DNA of 64,000 bases from Terriglobia bacterium (GCA_020072845.1 JAIQGF010000008.1:297624-361623), one strand, 5' to 3'. Positions 43,614 through 53,280 are shown, numbered from the stretch's first letter. The notes: generated by a model not told the origin, from the letters alone. Program-made: numbers and translations.

Positions 43614-45494
43614 TCAGTTCGAGGCGACCTGCGATTGCGCCAGCGAGGGCTGGCCGGGCGTCAGGGGATGGTTGACGTACACGGCTTTGCCCCCGCTCTC
43701 CATTAACAGCCAGGTGTGATCTTTCGGCAGGCGCTGGTAGGCGGCTGCGCGCTGTTCCTGCGGCACCACGAGAAACATGCGCAGCGGACCCATCCACATG
43801 GCGGGAAACGTCTGGTCGGTGAAGAAAATCCTGGGCGCATCGGGATAGTGCGAGCCGAGTTCCAGATTGTTGTAACGGCCGTTCCAGATCAACAACTGGC
43901 GATGGGTATAGAACGACACGCTCGAGGCGGGATCGAATTCGCCATAGACGGCAATCTGATCGCCGGTGCGCAAATGTTTCAGAATGGCGACCGCCAGCGG
44001 GCGCGACGACATGTGCGGCTCGAAAACGCCGTAGGCGAGATTGGCGGCGAAGATGAACACCGCCATGGTGACGCCGAGCACAACCGCGCTGGTCATCACG
44101 CGGCGAGTGCGGCCGACCAGCCAGGTGGCCACGAACCCGGCGGAAAAGCAGGCGGCGGCGATCAGCGCGGGCGTGCGCAGGTCGGCAAAGGCTTGGGGCG
44201 TCAGGTCGAACAGGTGTCCCATGCTGAGGCGGTAGAAATCGTTGGGGTGCGTCTTCAGCAGGGTTGAGATGTCGCCGGTGGCGCGGACGCGCGCCGCCTG
44301 CCAGACCGCCCAGGTCAAAACGCCGCCGAGCGCGAGGCCGATGGCGGCGAGCACGGCCTGCAAGCGCGGCAGCCATTTGTCGCACCGCTCTTCCGCGCGC
44401 GCCATGCCGAGGCCGATCAGGATCGTGACCGCGGGCCATCCCCCGAACGCGTAGTACTCCATCCGCGAACCGACCACCAGCGAGAAGAAAATGAACACCA
44501 ACCCGAACCAGATGAACAGCAGCAGCCGCGCTTGCGCTTCTACCGTCATTTGCTTCCACCAGGTCCGCGGTGACGGAAACTGCTTGATGGCAAGCGGCAG
44601 AAAGAGGCTCCACGGAAAAAACCACGCCAGGTGCGCCGCCCACCAGATGGGAAGCGGGGTAGCGTCGTAGTCCGGAGGCCAGCGCGTGCCCAGGGCGCGC
44701 TTCACGTGCTCGTTGATGAAGTAGGACCAGAGGAATCCCGGGGCGCGCAACTCGGCGATGACGTGCCACGGCACCGCGATGGCAAGAAAGATCAGCGTGC
44801 CGGAAACCACGTGCAGCTCGCGCCAGCGTTTCCATCCGCGTGTCAGGATGATGAACCCGACGATGGTTCCGACCGGAAACAGCACTCCGATCAGCCCGCG
44901 CGTGAGGACAGCGCAGCCCGTGAGCACAGCGACGCCCCAGTAGGCGCTGCGCGGCCGCAACGATCCCGTCCAGCCGCGCAAGAATAAATAGAAGATGGCG
45001 GTGAACTCCAAGGCATAGATCGCCTCGGGGATCATGATGCGGGTGAACATGAACATGCCGACGCTGGTGGCGGTGGCCAGCCCGGCGTAAAGCCCGGCGC
45101 GTTCGCTGAAGAACCGGCGCCCGAATTCAAAGGCCATCAGGGTGAGGCCGATCATCGCCAGTGCAACCGGCAGCCGGGTGGCGAATTCGGTCTGGCCGAA
45201 GATTTTGTAGTCGAGCGCGACCATCCAGTAATGGATCGGCGCTTTCTGCAGGTAGCGAACCCCGTTGAGGAACATGACGACGTAGTCGCCGCGCTGTAAC
45301 ATCTCGCGGGAGACCAGGGCATGGGAGGCATCGGCGTCATCGAGCAGCGCGGGGCGCGACGCCGCGCCCAGATAGACCGCAGCGGAGAGCAGCAGCAGGA
45401 ACAGCGGCGCCCAACGGCGCAAGCGGGATGAACTTGAGGATGCTAGGTCCGGCGGGGGAACAGTGGTGTCAGTTGTCTGGGGCAGGATCGCCAT
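43614..45494 (-). CDS. Glycosyltransferase family 39 (ArnT/PMT-like) membrane protein
   Basis: This 626-residue polytopic membrane protein begins with a Ser-rich cytosolic tail and a first helix. The GT39/GT83 signature region follows: 'ALLDDADASHALVSREMLQR' (acidic DD pair in the first periplasmic loop) and 'YLQKAPIHYWMVALDYKIFG'. About a dozen helices follow, and then a C-terminal soluble domain. Such enzymes use polyprenyl-phosphate sugars to modify lipid A or proteins on the periplasmic side. It faces the oxidoreductase gene tail to tail. Confidence 0.85.
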   Translation of the reverse strand: MAILPQTTDTTVPPPDLASSSSSRLRRWAPLFLLLLSAAVYLGAASRPALLDDADASHALVSREMLQRGDYVVMFLNGVRYLQKAPIHYWMVALDYKIFGQTEFATRLPVALAMIGLTLMAFEFGRRFFSERAGLYAGLATATSVGMFMFTRIMIPEAIYALEFTAIFYLFLRGWTGSLRPRSAYWGVAVLTGCAVLTRGLIGVLFPVGTIVGFIILTRGWKRWRELHVVSGTLIFLAIAVPWHVIAELRAPGFLWSYFINEHVKRALGTRWPPDYDATPLPIWWAAHLAWFFPWSLFLPLAIKQFPSPRTWWKQMTVEAQARLLLFIWFGLVFIFFSLVVGSRMEYYAFGGWPAVTILIGLGMARAEERCDKWLPRLQAVLAAIGLALGGVLTWAVWQAARVRATGDISTLLKTHPNDFYRLSMGHLFDLTPQAFADLRTPALIAAACFSAGFVATWLVGRTRRVMTSAVVLGVTMAVFIFAANLAYGVFEPHMSSRPLAVAILKHLRTGDQIAVYGEFDPASSVSFYTHRQLLIWNGRYNNLELGSHYPDAPRIFFTDQTFPAMWMGPLRMFLVVPQEQRAAAYQRLPKDHTWLLMESGGKAVYVNHPLTPGQPSLAQSQVASN

Positions 45495-45526
45495 TGCACG
45501 TCAGATTGAAATGATAACAGGTGCGG

Positions 45527-45588
45527 TGGTCGGTTGTCGGTTATCGGTTGTTGGTTATCGGTTTGCGGTTGTCGGTTCTGCGAACCCG
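45527..45588. repeat. Heptad-periodic intergenic repeat
   Basis: Seven consecutive units of the type GGTTGTC/GGTTATC/GGTTGTT/GGTTTGC lie upstream of the GT39 gene and downstream of ribBA. Confidence 0.75.
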
Positions 45589-45628
45589 CACCGTCGCGCT
45601 CGGGGGCGAGCGCGCTCCAACCCACGTG

Positions 45629-46795
45629 TTAGCCGGCGGTGACGGCGTTGGAGGACGGGATTGCGACCTGCTCGACAATTTCGATGCCGAAACCCTCCAG
45701 CGCCACCACCTTCCGCGGATGGTTGGTGAGCAGGCGAATGCGGCTGAGGTTGAGGTCGGAAAGAATCTGCGCGCCGATGCCGATTTCGCGCTGCGTCTTG
45801 CGCTCGCTCTCCGGCAGCGATGGCAGGCGATGTTCGCGATGGAACGTCAGCACCGTGGTGTCGCCGAGCTTTTCGCGGGTGAATCCCTGGGAACCCTGAT
45901 GCAGATAAATGAGTGCGCCGAGCCCTTCATCGGCGATGCGTTGCATCGCGCCCTCGATCACGTGGTGACATCCGCACCAGGTGGCGCCGAAGACGTCGCC
46001 CAGCAGGCAATGCGAGTGCATGCGGACGAGCACGGGAGCGGCGGCATGCTCGACGTCGCCGCGCAGCAGCGCGATGTGCGACTCGCCGCCGTCCACCTCG
46101 CTCTCGTAGGCGATCATGCGGAACTCGCCAAAGCGCGTCGGCACCAGCGCCTCGCCGATGCGCCGCACATAGCGCTCGTGCTGCATGCGGTAGCGGATGA
46201 GTTCGGCGACGGTGAGCATTTTCAGATGGTGCAGGGCGCAAAATTTCACCAGGTCGGGAACGCGCGACATGGTGCCGTCTTCATTCATGATTTCGCAGAT
46301 CACGCCGGCGGGGACCATGCCGGCCAGCCGCGCCAGGTCCACCGCGGCTTCCGTCTGGCCGGCGCGCACCAGCACGCCGCCGCGGCGCGCGCGCAGCGGG
46401 AACACATGTCCGGGCCGCGCCAGGTCGCCGGGACGAGAGGCGGGATCGATGGCGACGCGGATGGTGCGCGCCCGATCGTGAGCGGAGATGCCGGTGGTGA
46501 CACCCTCGCGCGCATCAATCGCCTCGCAGAACGCGGTGCCGAATTGCGAGGTGTTCTCCGCCGTCATGGGCCCGATGCGCAGGTGGTCGAGGCGCTCCTC
46601 GGTGAGCGCCAGGCAGATGAGCCCGCGGCCGAACTTGGCCATGAAATTGATCGCCTCAGGCGTGATCTTCTCGGCGGCCAAGGTGAGGTCGCCTTCGTTT
46701 TCGCGATCCTCGTCGTCCACTACCACCACCATGCGCCCGGCGCGGATCTCCTCAATCGAGGCCGGAACGTCGGTAAATGGCGAGGTGGGAGGCAT
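45629..46795 (-). CDS. ribBA: RibBA-type protein: DHBP synthase with degenerate GTP cyclohydrolase II half
   Basis: This 388-residue protein has two halves. The N-terminal half is an intact 3,4-dihydroxy-2-butanone 4-phosphate synthase: '[20 protein letters not shown]', 'GLICLALT', '[12 protein letters not shown]' and '[20 protein letters not shown]'. The C-terminal half has the GTP cyclohydrolase II fold with zinc cysteines ('[17 protein letters not shown]') and 'IGIGAQIL...LLTNHPRK'. However, the usual RQEGRGIG loop reads 'HQGSQGFTR' and the D-x-R catalytic region is altered ('[10 protein letters not shown]'). The RibB activity in riboflavin synthesis is secure; the RibA activity is doubtful, so another ribA may exist elsewhere. 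Confidence 0.87.
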   Translation of the reverse strand: MPPTSPFTDVPASIEEIRAGRMVVVVDDEDRENEGDLTLAAEKITPEAINFMAKFGRGLICLALTEERLDHLRIGPMTAENTSQFGTAFCEAIDAREGVTTGISAHDRARTIRVAIDPASRPGDLARPGHVFPLRARRGGVLVRAGQTEAAVDLARLAGMVPAGVICEIMNEDGTMSRVPDLVKFCALHHLKMLTVAELIRYRMQHERYVRRIGEALVPTRFGEFRMIAYESEVDGGESHIALLRGDVEHAAAPVLVRMHSHCLLGDVFGATWCGCHHVIEGAMQRIADEGLGALIYLHQGSQGFTREKLGDTTVLTFHREHRLPSLPESERKTQREIGIGAQILSDLNLSRIRLLTNHPRKVVALEGFGIEIVEQVAIPSSNAVTAG

Positions 46796-46828
46796 GGAAT
46801 ACCGAAATTCTACACGGGCGAATGGCCC

Positions 46829-46934
46829 ATTTCGTAATTTGGTAATTCCGTAATTTGGTAATTTGAAAACCGTCGCGATACACGTGCACCATGCAGCACG
46901 TCGTCAAATTGTCAAATTACGAAATTACCAAATG
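46829..46934. repeat. Long heptad-type repeat facing its reverse complement
   Basis: Left arm: TTTCGTAATTTGGTAATTCC and GTAATTTGGTAATTTG units. Right arm: GTCAAATTGTCAAATTACGA and AATTACCAAAT. A 40-nt spacer lies between. It is the clearest inverted example in the window and separates ribBA from the phosphate transporter gene. Confidence 0.78.
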
Positions 46935-46936
46935 CC

Positions 46937-47989
46937 TCACGCGCCGGGGTGAAACAGCCGGATCAGCCAGAAGGTGAGCGCCGCAACGCCGGCCGAAGCC
47001 GGGATGGTGAGGACCCATGCCCACACGATGCGGCGCGCCACGCCCCAGCGCACCGCGGAAAGTCGCTGGGTGGATCCGACGCCGACAATTGCGCCGGTGA
47101 TGGTGTGCGTGGTGCTGACGGGAATGCCGGCGAGCGCGGTTCCGAACAAAGTGATGGCGCCGGCGGCTTCGGCGCAGAAGCCGCCCACGGGTTTCAGCTT
47201 GGTGATCTTCGAGCCCATAGTGTGCACGATGCGCCATCCCCCAAAGTAGGTACCGGCGGAGATGGCGGCATGGGCGGCCAGGATGATGGGCCACTTGAAC
47301 TTGCCCCAGCTCCCTGTCATATCGGCCTTGGTCATGATGCCGGCGGTGTACAGCGCGCCGGCGACGATACCCATGGTTTTCTGCGCGTCGTTACCGCCGT
47401 GGCCGAGGCTGTAGGCGGCGGCGGAAAGCAATTGCAGGCGGCGAAACCAGCCGTCCACCTGGCGCGGTGCTTTGCGGTGGAAAATCCACGAAACGGCGAC
47501 CATGAATCCGAAGCCGAGGAACAGTCCCATGAACGGCGCCACGACGATGAACACCAGGGTCTTGGTCCAGCCGCTGGGAATGATCACCCCCACCGTGCGG
47601 TGAAAATCGCCGGTCAACACCCAGGCGCGCGCCATGGCGGACCCGGCATAGCCGCCGATCAAGGCGTGCGAGGAGGAGGTCGGGAGGCCCAACAACCAGG
47701 TCAGCAAGTCCCAGACGATGGCGCCCATCAGCCCGGCGAGCACCACGTATTGGGTGACAATGTCGAGCTGGATCATGCCTTTGCCGATGGTGTGCGCGAC
47801 GGCGGTGCCGAGAAAGAAGGCGGCGGCGAAATTGAAGAACGCGGCCCAGACCACGGCCAGCTTGGGGGAAAGCACGCGGGTGGAAACCACGGTGGCGATG
47901 CTGTTGGCGGCGTCGTGAAAACCGTTCAGAAAATCGAACGCGAGCGCAAACAGAACCGTGACACCGACCAGTAGGAGTGACGAGTTCAC
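46937..47989 (-). CDS. pit: PiT family inorganic phosphate transporter
   Basis: This 350-residue transporter has the duplicated PiT signature. The N-terminal copy is 'FDFLNGFHDAANSIATVVST' and the C-terminal region has 'SLGHGGNDAQKTMGIVAGAL' and 'GTALAGIPVSTTHTITGAI'. About ten membrane helices are visible. It imports phosphate (as metal-phosphate) with protons or sodium. The DUF47 gene just upstream in the same direction is its usual partner. Confidence 0.92.
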   Translation of the reverse strand: MNSSLLLVGVTVLFALAFDFLNGFHDAANSIATVVSTRVLSPKLAVVWAAFFNFAAAFFLGTAVAHTIGKGMIQLDIVTQYVVLAGLMGAIVWDLLTWLLGLPTSSSHALIGGYAGSAMARAWVLTGDFHRTVGVIIPSGWTKTLVFIVVAPFMGLFLGFGFMVAVSWIFHRKAPRQVDGWFRRLQLLSAAAYSLGHGGNDAQKTMGIVAGALYTAGIMTKADMTGSWGKFKWPIILAAHAAISAGTYFGGWRIVHTMGSKITKLKPVGGFCAEAAGAITLFGTALAGIPVSTTHTITGAIVGVGSTQRLSAVRWGVARRIVWAWVLTIPASAGVAALTFWLIRLFHPGA

Positions 47990-48032
47990 CAGCCTTGTGT
48001 TCCCCGTGGGTTGGAATTGATTTGGCTGCGGA

Positions 48033-48647
48033 TCAGGCGCTCTTCAGGACGACGGCTTCCAGCACGTTGGCGGCGTCTTCGGCCTTGTCGGTGGCCATTT
48101 CGAGCACCTCATACAGTTCCTTCATCTTGATCAGCTCAATCGGGTCCTTTTCGTGTTCAAACAAGTTGGCGATAGCTTCGCGGCACACGCTGTCGGCCTC
48201 GTCTTCCAAACGGTTAATCTCGACGCAGTGCTCCAGCACGTGCTTGTTCTTCTCCAGCAGGGAGACCGCCTTGGTCAGCTCCTCGCTTTGGCGCACGATC
48301 AACCCGGCCAGTGCAGCGGCCGGACTCGGAGCACGGCGGATTTTATAGAGCACCAGGCGCTGTCCGGCGGCATTGACGAAATCGAGCACATCATCCAGCG
48401 ACGAGGCCAGGCGGTGGATGTCCTCGCGATCGAACGGGGTGATGAACGTCTGGTTCAGCTTGGTCATGACCGAATGGGTCATGTCGTCGCCGCGGTGCTC
48501 GATCTCCTTGATGCGCTGCACCTGGACTTCGACGTTCTCGAAAGTCTGCAGGATCCCGTGCAGCACGCGCGCCCCCTCGGTGACGTTACTCGCCATGTTT
48601 TCAAACAGTTCGAAGAACTTGGTTTCCCGGGGAATCAGGCGAACCAT
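48033..48647 (-). CDS. DUF47/PhoU-like accessory protein of the phosphate transporter
   Basis: This 204-residue all-helical protein of the PhoU-related DUF47 (Pit accessory) family carries the paired acidic metal motifs 'IKEIEHRGDDMTHSVM' and 'INRLEDEADSVCREAI', plus 'ITPFDREDIHRLASSLDDVL'. Such proteins regulate the adjacent PiT permease. It is 43 nt upstream of pit and surely co-transcribed. The start is set at 'MVRLIPRE' (48647). Confidence 0.9.
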   Translation of the reverse strand: MVRLIPRETKFFELFENMASNVTEGARVLHGILQTFENVEVQVQRIKEIEHRGDDMTHSVMTKLNQTFITPFDREDIHRLASSLDDVLDFVNAAGQRLVLYKIRRAPSPAAALAGLIVRQSEELTKAVSLLEKNKHVLEHCVEINRLEDEADSVCREAIANLFEHEKDPIELIKMKELYEVLEMATDKAEDAANVLEAVVLKSA

Positions 48648-48784
48648 GGCGCTCCTTGGCCACTCTCCAGGGTATGAACGGATGACGCTTCGCACGCTGA
48701 ATTAGGGCCCATCAATATCTCATGTGGGGTGGAGGAGGTCAAACGACCCGCAGGTAAGGAACTCGCGATTGGGGCCCGCCGAGC

Positions 48785-50038
48785 CTACGGCTTGCGCAGG
48801 GTCAAGAACCAGGCGGCGGTCAGGATGATCAGCACCGCCGTGGTCGCCCACACTACCACGTTATAAAAACGCGAATTGACGTAGCTCCCCATGAGCTCGC
48901 GCTTGTTGATCAGCAGCACCATGAACACCAGCACGAACGGCAGTGCGATCCCGTTCAGCACCTGCGAGAACAGGATGACCTTGATGTAGGGAAAATTCGG
49001 AACCAGGATGACCCCGGCCCCGGCTACGATCAACACCGTGTAGAGCCAGTAGAAGACCGGCGCTTCGCGAAACTTCTTCCCCACTCCCGACTCGAATCCC
49101 AGGCCCTCACAAACCGAATAGGCGGTTGAGATCGGCAAGATGGAGGCGGCAAACAGCGAGGCGTTAAACAGTCCGGCGGCGAACAGCAGGTAAGCGTACT
49201 GTCCGGCGAGCGGACGAAGTGCGATGGCGGCTTGCGCGGCGGTCTCGATATTGCGCACGCCATGCACGTGCATGGTGGCGGCGCAGGCGACCACGATAAA
49301 CCATGCGACCACCACCGCGAACACACAGCCCGAGATCACGTCCAGCCGCGAGGTGCGGTACTGGCGCACAGTCACGCCCTTTTCCACGATGGAAGCCTGC
49401 AGGTAAAACTGCATCCAGGGAGCGATCGTGGTGCCGATTACGCCAATCGTCATGTACAAGTAAGCCTGCGACGACCATACATTGCTATGCGGCGGTGTTA
49501 GCGTGCTCGTCACCGCCTGGATCCAGTGGGGCTTCGCGAGCACGCCCGCAATGATGTAGGCGATGTAAAAAAACGACGCCATCAGGAATACTTTTTCGAC
49601 GCTCTTGTAACTGCCCTTGACCACGATCAGCCACACGAACGCCGCGCTCACCGGCACGGTGACGTACTTGCTGGCATGGAACAGTTCCAGGCTGCTGGCG
49701 ATGCCGGCAAATTCACTGAGAATGTTGCCGAAGTTAATGACGATCAGCGCCAGCATCATGAAAAACGTGATGCGGAAGCCGAACTCTTCCCGGATCAGGT
49801 CGCTGAGCCCTTTGCCGGTGACCGCGCCCATGCGCGACGCCATTTCCTGCACCACGATGAGCGCAATCATGGTGGGAATGATGGTCCACAGCAGCGAGTA
49901 GCCGAACTGCGCCCCTGCCTGCGAGTAGGTGAGGATTCCGCCGGCGTCGTTGTCCACGTTCGCCGTGATGAATCCCGGTCCTACTACCGCCAGGATGAGC
50001 AGGATCCGAATTCGCTGCCGCTTCGCCCATCGTTTCAT
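48785..50038 (-). CDS. Nramp-family transporter with altered metal-binding motifs
   Basis: This 417-residue protein has eleven or so helices in the Nramp/MntH fold ('GPGFITANVDNDAGG', 'YSQAGAQFGYSLLWTIIP', 'LVVQEMASRMGAVTGKGL'-type helices). The two metal-site motifs differ from MntH: the DPGN of helix 1 is replaced by 'DNDAGG', and the MPHN region of helix 6 by 'TTIAPWMQFYLQ', so the Met and His ligands are missing. This suggests a different ion (Mg2+ or Al3+ transport is known for divergent Nramp relatives) rather than Mn2+/Fe2+. The start is set at ATG 50038; a TTG 24 codons upstream is possible. Confidence 0.82.
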   Translation of the reverse strand: MKRWAKRQRIRILLILAVVGPGFITANVDNDAGGILTYSQAGAQFGYSLLWTIIPTMIALIVVQEMASRMGAVTGKGLSDLIREEFGFRITFFMMLALIVINFGNILSEFAGIASSLELFHASKYVTVPVSAAFVWLIVVKGSYKSVEKVFLMASFFYIAYIIAGVLAKPHWIQAVTSTLTPPHSNVWSSQAYLYMTIGVIGTTIAPWMQFYLQASIVEKGVTVRQYRTSRLDVISGCVFAVVVAWFIVVACAATMHVHGVRNIETAAQAAIALRPLAGQYAYLLFAAGLFNASLFAASILPISTAYSVCEGLGFESGVGKKFREAPVFYWLYTVLIVAGAGVILVPNFPYIKVILFSQVLNGIALPFVLVFMVLLINKRELMGSYVNSRFYNVVVWATTAVLIILTAAWFLTLRKP

Positions 50039-50199
50039 TGGTCGTGCCAGAGCTTCCAGACCAACAGCGCGAACAGAATAAATGCTGTGCTTGAATTCCG
50101 TCACCCACAATCCTGCGCCGGAGCAGCCCGGTGCTCAGGTTCTGAGGTACTCAGGTACTACACAAGACATCCGCCGCTCGCCCCGGTAGAATTACGCCA

Positions 50200-51063
50200 G
50201 TGAAGCTGAACATCCGACTGATCGCCATCGACATTGATGGCACCCTGCTCGATCCCCAGTTCCAGATCTCCGATGCCAACCTCGCGGCGCTGCGGCGCGC
50301 GCACCAGGCCGGTATCGAGATCCTGCTGGTCACCGGACGCCGGCACATGTTTGCCATGCCGATCGCCGAGGCGCTGGGCTTCGACCTGTGGCTCATCAGC
50401 TCCAATGGCGCGGTCACCAAGTCCAGCCGCGGCGAGCATTTCTTCACCGACAAGCTGCCGGCAACGGCCGCGCGCAAGCTGCTCCGCCACATGGAAGAAT
50501 TCCGCGGTAATGCGGTGTTGACGTTCGAACGCGAAGGCCGCGGCGCGCTGGTGTTGGAGCGGACCGATGAACTGCACGGCTCCATCAGCCGCTGGATGGA
50601 GAAAAACGAGGCCTACATCGAGCGCGTGACGCCGCTGGAGGCCGCCCTGGTCACCGATCCCATCCAGGCGATGTTCTGCGGCACGGTGGCGCGCATGCAG
50701 CAGGCGCAGGCGCGGCTCGCCACCGCCGGGATGGCCCACGAGATCACGGTCCTGAAAACCGAATATGTCGCCCGCGATCTCACCATCGTGGACATCCTCA
50801 ATTACGGCTGCTCCAAGGGTCACGCCCTCGAGCGTTGGGCCCACCACCGGGGAATCGTTCGTAACCTAGTCATGGCCATCGGTGATAACTACAATGATGT
50901 AGAAATGCTTGAGTTTGCCGGCGTCCCGGTTATTATGGGCAACGCCTGCCCGGAATTGAAGCAGTATGGCTGGATAGAGACCGCAGGCAACGACCAGAGC
51001 GGCGTGGCGGCGGCGGTCGAGCAAGCGTTGGGCATGGCTGCGGCAGCGATTAAGACAGAATGA
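50200..51063 (+). CDS. Cof-type HAD hydrolase
   Basis: This 287-residue cytoplasmic HAD phosphatase of the Cof/subfamily IIB type has motif I 'IAIDIDGTLLD', motif II 'LLVTGRR', the C2 cap in between, motif III lysine in 'NYGCSKGHALE' and motif IV 'VMAIGDNYNDVEML'. These enzymes dephosphorylate sugar phosphates or cofactors. Its GTG start is used. Its stop overlaps the ATG of the transglycosylase gene by 4 nt. Confidence 0.9.
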   Translation: MKLNIRLIAIDIDGTLLDPQFQISDANLAALRRAHQAGIEILLVTGRRHMFAMPIAEALGFDLWLISSNGAVTKSSRGEHFFTDKLPATAARKLLRHMEEFRGNAVLTFEREGRGALVLERTDELHGSISRWMEKNEAYIERVTPLEAALVTDPIQAMFCGTVARMQQAQARLATAGMAHEITVLKTEYVARDLTIVDILNYGCSKGHALERWAHHRGIVRNLVMAIGDNYNDVEMLEFAGVPVIMGNACPELKQYGWIETAGNDQSGVAAAVEQALGMAAAAIKTE

Positions 51064-51836
51064 AGAGATTGGCGTACATATTCACTTGTATGGTGGCGTT
51101 GACGGCGGCCGCCTTGGCCGACGCGCCCGCCGAGCCGCTCCCTGCGGCGACGGCTGCCACACCCGGCATGGTGTATGTCGCCGCACTGCGCAACGGTTTC
51201 AGCATGCGCTTCGACCACCGCCGCATCGTCGAGGACACCTCGCGCCTGTACACCACCGCTGACGAGAACAACTACATCGATGTCCCCACCGCCGAGATCG
51301 CTTCCCTGTCGCAGGAACCACTGCCTCCCCCGCCCGCTCCCGCAGCCTCGCCCGCCGCTGCACTGGACATGAAGTCGGTAGTTGCCAACGCCAGCGACAA
51401 GCACCTGATCGACGCTGACCTGATTGACAGCGTCATTCGCGCCGAGAGCGGCTTCAATCCCAAGGCGGTATCGCCCAAGGGCGCGCGCGGCCTGATGCAG
51501 CTTATGCCCGGCACCGCGGCGAAACTCGGGGTACAGAATTCCTTCGATGCCCAGGCCAACGTGGACGGCGGCACGCGCTACTTGCGCCAGTTGCTGGGTC
51601 TCTACAACAATGATCTTGCCAAGGCGCTGGCCGCCTACAATGCCGGCCCGCAAAGGGTGGAGCAGTACCACGGCGTTCCTCCCTATCGCGAGACCCGCGC
51701 CTACGTTTCCAACGTGATTCGCGATTTCAACCGCAAGAAGCTGGCCGCGCGCAAAACTCAGGCGAAGAAATCCGTACCGCCGAAGTCTGCCCACGCCGCC
51801 GCCAAACCAGCCGTGAACCCCGTTCCGGGCTCCTGA
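51060..51836 (+). CDS. Exported lytic transglycosylase (SLT domain)
   Basis: This 258-residue protein has a signal peptide (cleaved near 'AALADA'), a Pro/Ala-rich spacer, and a C-terminal SLT/Slt70-type domain: 'SVIRAESGFNPKAVSPKGAR' with the catalytic Glu, 'GLMQLMPGTAAKLG', 'GGTRYLRQLLGLY' and 'ALAAYNAGPQRV'. It cleaves peptidoglycan to anhydro-muropeptides. The C-terminal tail is Lys/Ala-rich and probably contacts the cell wall. Confidence 0.9.
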   Translation: MKRLAYIFTCMVALTAAALADAPAEPLPAATAATPGMVYVAALRNGFSMRFDHRRIVEDTSRLYTTADENNYIDVPTAEIASLSQEPLPPPPAPAASPAAALDMKSVVANASDKHLIDADLIDSVIRAESGFNPKAVSPKGARGLMQLMPGTAAKLGVQNSFDAQANVDGGTRYLRQLLGLYNNDLAKALAAYNAGPQRVEQYHGVPPYRETRAYVSNVIRDFNRKKLAARKTQAKKSVPPKSAHAAAKPAVNPVPGS

Positions 51837-51928
51837 CCCGCATCCAACGCCGCATCAAAGTAAGCGCCGGCTGCATTGACCCCTTCCTACGCGTCGTTTA
51901 AGGTGAAGCCTCCGGCTTCACGCCACGG

Positions 51929-53263
51929 ATGAACAAGAAGCGAATCCTCACCACCGCCATTGTGGTTGCTGTCCTCGGAGTACTCATCTACTTCCAGGTG
52001 CAGCACTGGCGCGCCTTCGACTGGGCCCGCTTCCGCGCCGAGACCGGCGGCATCAGCAAGCTTCACATCCTGTCCGCTGTCGTCCTGATCTATCTCACCT
52101 ACCTGCTGCGCGCCCTGCGCTGGAAGGTGTTTCTCAAGCCGATTTGCCAGTCGCGCATCAGCCGGCTGATCGGCCCTACCTTCATCGGCTTCACCGGACT
52201 GGCGCTGCTCGGTCGTCCCGGCGAATTCGTCCGCCCTTACCTGATCGCGAAAAAGGAAAACGTCTCGCTCTCGTCGCAGATCGGCGTCTGGACGGTGGAG
52301 CGCATTTTCGATGTCGGCGCCTTCGCCGTGCTGATGACCGTCAATGTTTTCGTCCCCGGCAGCATTCAGTCCAACCCCTACATCTTGAAATTTCGCGAAG
52401 CCGCTGTGGTGCTTCTCGGCATGGTCCTGGCCATGGCCGGGTTGTGCTACTTGATCCGCACCCGCGGGCCGGCGGTCGCCGCCTTTCTCCACCGCAAGGT
52501 CAGCCCCATTTCGCGCAAGCTGGCGGAGCACCTGGAGGAAAAAACACGCGCCTTCGGCATCGGTCTGAACACCATCCACGACCGGCTTTCGTTTCTGCAA
52601 GTGACCGCGCTCTCCCTCGCCATCTGGTTCACCATCGCGCTTGCCTACCGCGAGGTTTGTCACGCCTACCCGCCGGAACCCGGTTGGCGCCAGGCCCGAA
52701 TCACCGGGCAAAGGCCGGAGCCGCGGTCGGTGGACGTCGAGTCCGCGCAGTTGGCGGGCAATTCGTTGCTCGCCGGACAGCCGCTGGATGAAACCACGGT
52801 TGCCGAACTGCGCAGCGCGCTCGAAGCCAAGGGCTATCGCATCGAACGCCACGACGAACCGCGCGAACACGGCCTGTGGCTTTACAAGGGCAATCACCGC
52901 GTCAAGCGCATCGGCGATCGCCCACACCTGTCCGATCTCGACATCGGCCATACCCTGCTGCTGATGGGCTTCAGCATGGTGGGATCCATCGTGCAGTTGC
53001 CCGCCGTCGGCGGCGGCAGCCAGCTTGCCGTGATCAGCGCGCTGCAGGTGATCTACGGCATTCCGCCCGAACTCGCGGTCAGTTGCGGCATCCTGCTCTG
53101 GATCGTGACTTTCATGGCCGTCATTCCCATCGGCCTGGTGCTGGCCCACCGCGAGCACCTTTCCTTGCGCAAACTCTCGCACGAAGCCGAAGCGGAAGAG
53201 GCGTTGGAACACCAGGCTTCAGGCTTCAGGCTTCAGGCTCCAGGCGAAACCCGCAAACTGTAG
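51929..53263 (+). CDS. Flippase-like membrane protein (UPF0104/LPG synthase TM family) with internal insertion
   Basis: This 444-residue polytopic protein matches the lysylphosphatidylglycerol-synthase transmembrane (flippase-like) family: 'YLTYLLRALRWKVFLKP', 'GFTGLALLGRPGEFVRPYLI' and 'WTVERIFDVGAFAVL'; near the end 'QLPAVGGGSQLAVISALQVI'. Unusually, residues about 244-345 form a soluble, charged insertion between two membrane segments, which I do not recognise. The last 20 residues ('HQASGFRLQAPGE') are encoded by a GGCTTCA heptad repeat that has entered the reading frame. Lipid flipping is inferred from the family. Confidence 0.77.
   Translation: MNKKRILTTAIVVAVLGVLIYFQVQHWRAFDWARFRAETGGISKLHILSAVVLIYLTYLLRALRWKVFLKPICQSRISRLIGPTFIGFTGLALLGRPGEFVRPYLIAKKENVSLSSQIGVWTVERIFDVGAFAVLMTVNVFVPGSIQSNPYILKFREAAVVLLGMVLAMAGLCYLIRTRGPAVAAFLHRKVSPISRKLAEHLEEKTRAFGIGLNTIHDRLSFLQVTALSLAIWFTIALAYREVCHAYPPEPGWRQARITGQRPEPRSVDVESAQLAGNSLLAGQPLDETTVAELRSALEAKGYRIERHDEPREHGLWLYKGNHRVKRIGDRPHLSDLDIGHTLLLMGFSMVGSIVQLPAVGGGSQLAVISALQVIYGIPPELAVSCGILLWIVTFMAVIPIGLVLAHREHLSLRKLSHEAEAEEALEHQASGFRLQAPGETRKL
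53213..53261. repeat. Heptad-periodic repeat inside a gene end
   Basis: CAGGCTTCAGGCTTCAGGCT units lie in the last codons of the flippase-like gene and add a short repeat-derived tail to the protein. Confidence 0.7.
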
Positions 53264-53280
53264 CCTGCGGTCCGCCATTG

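Noticed and set aside
50128..50163. A repeated CTCAGGT/CTGAGGT segment upstream of the HAD gene
   Set aside because: Only two to three imperfect copies without clear period; too weak to list as one of the heptad tracts.
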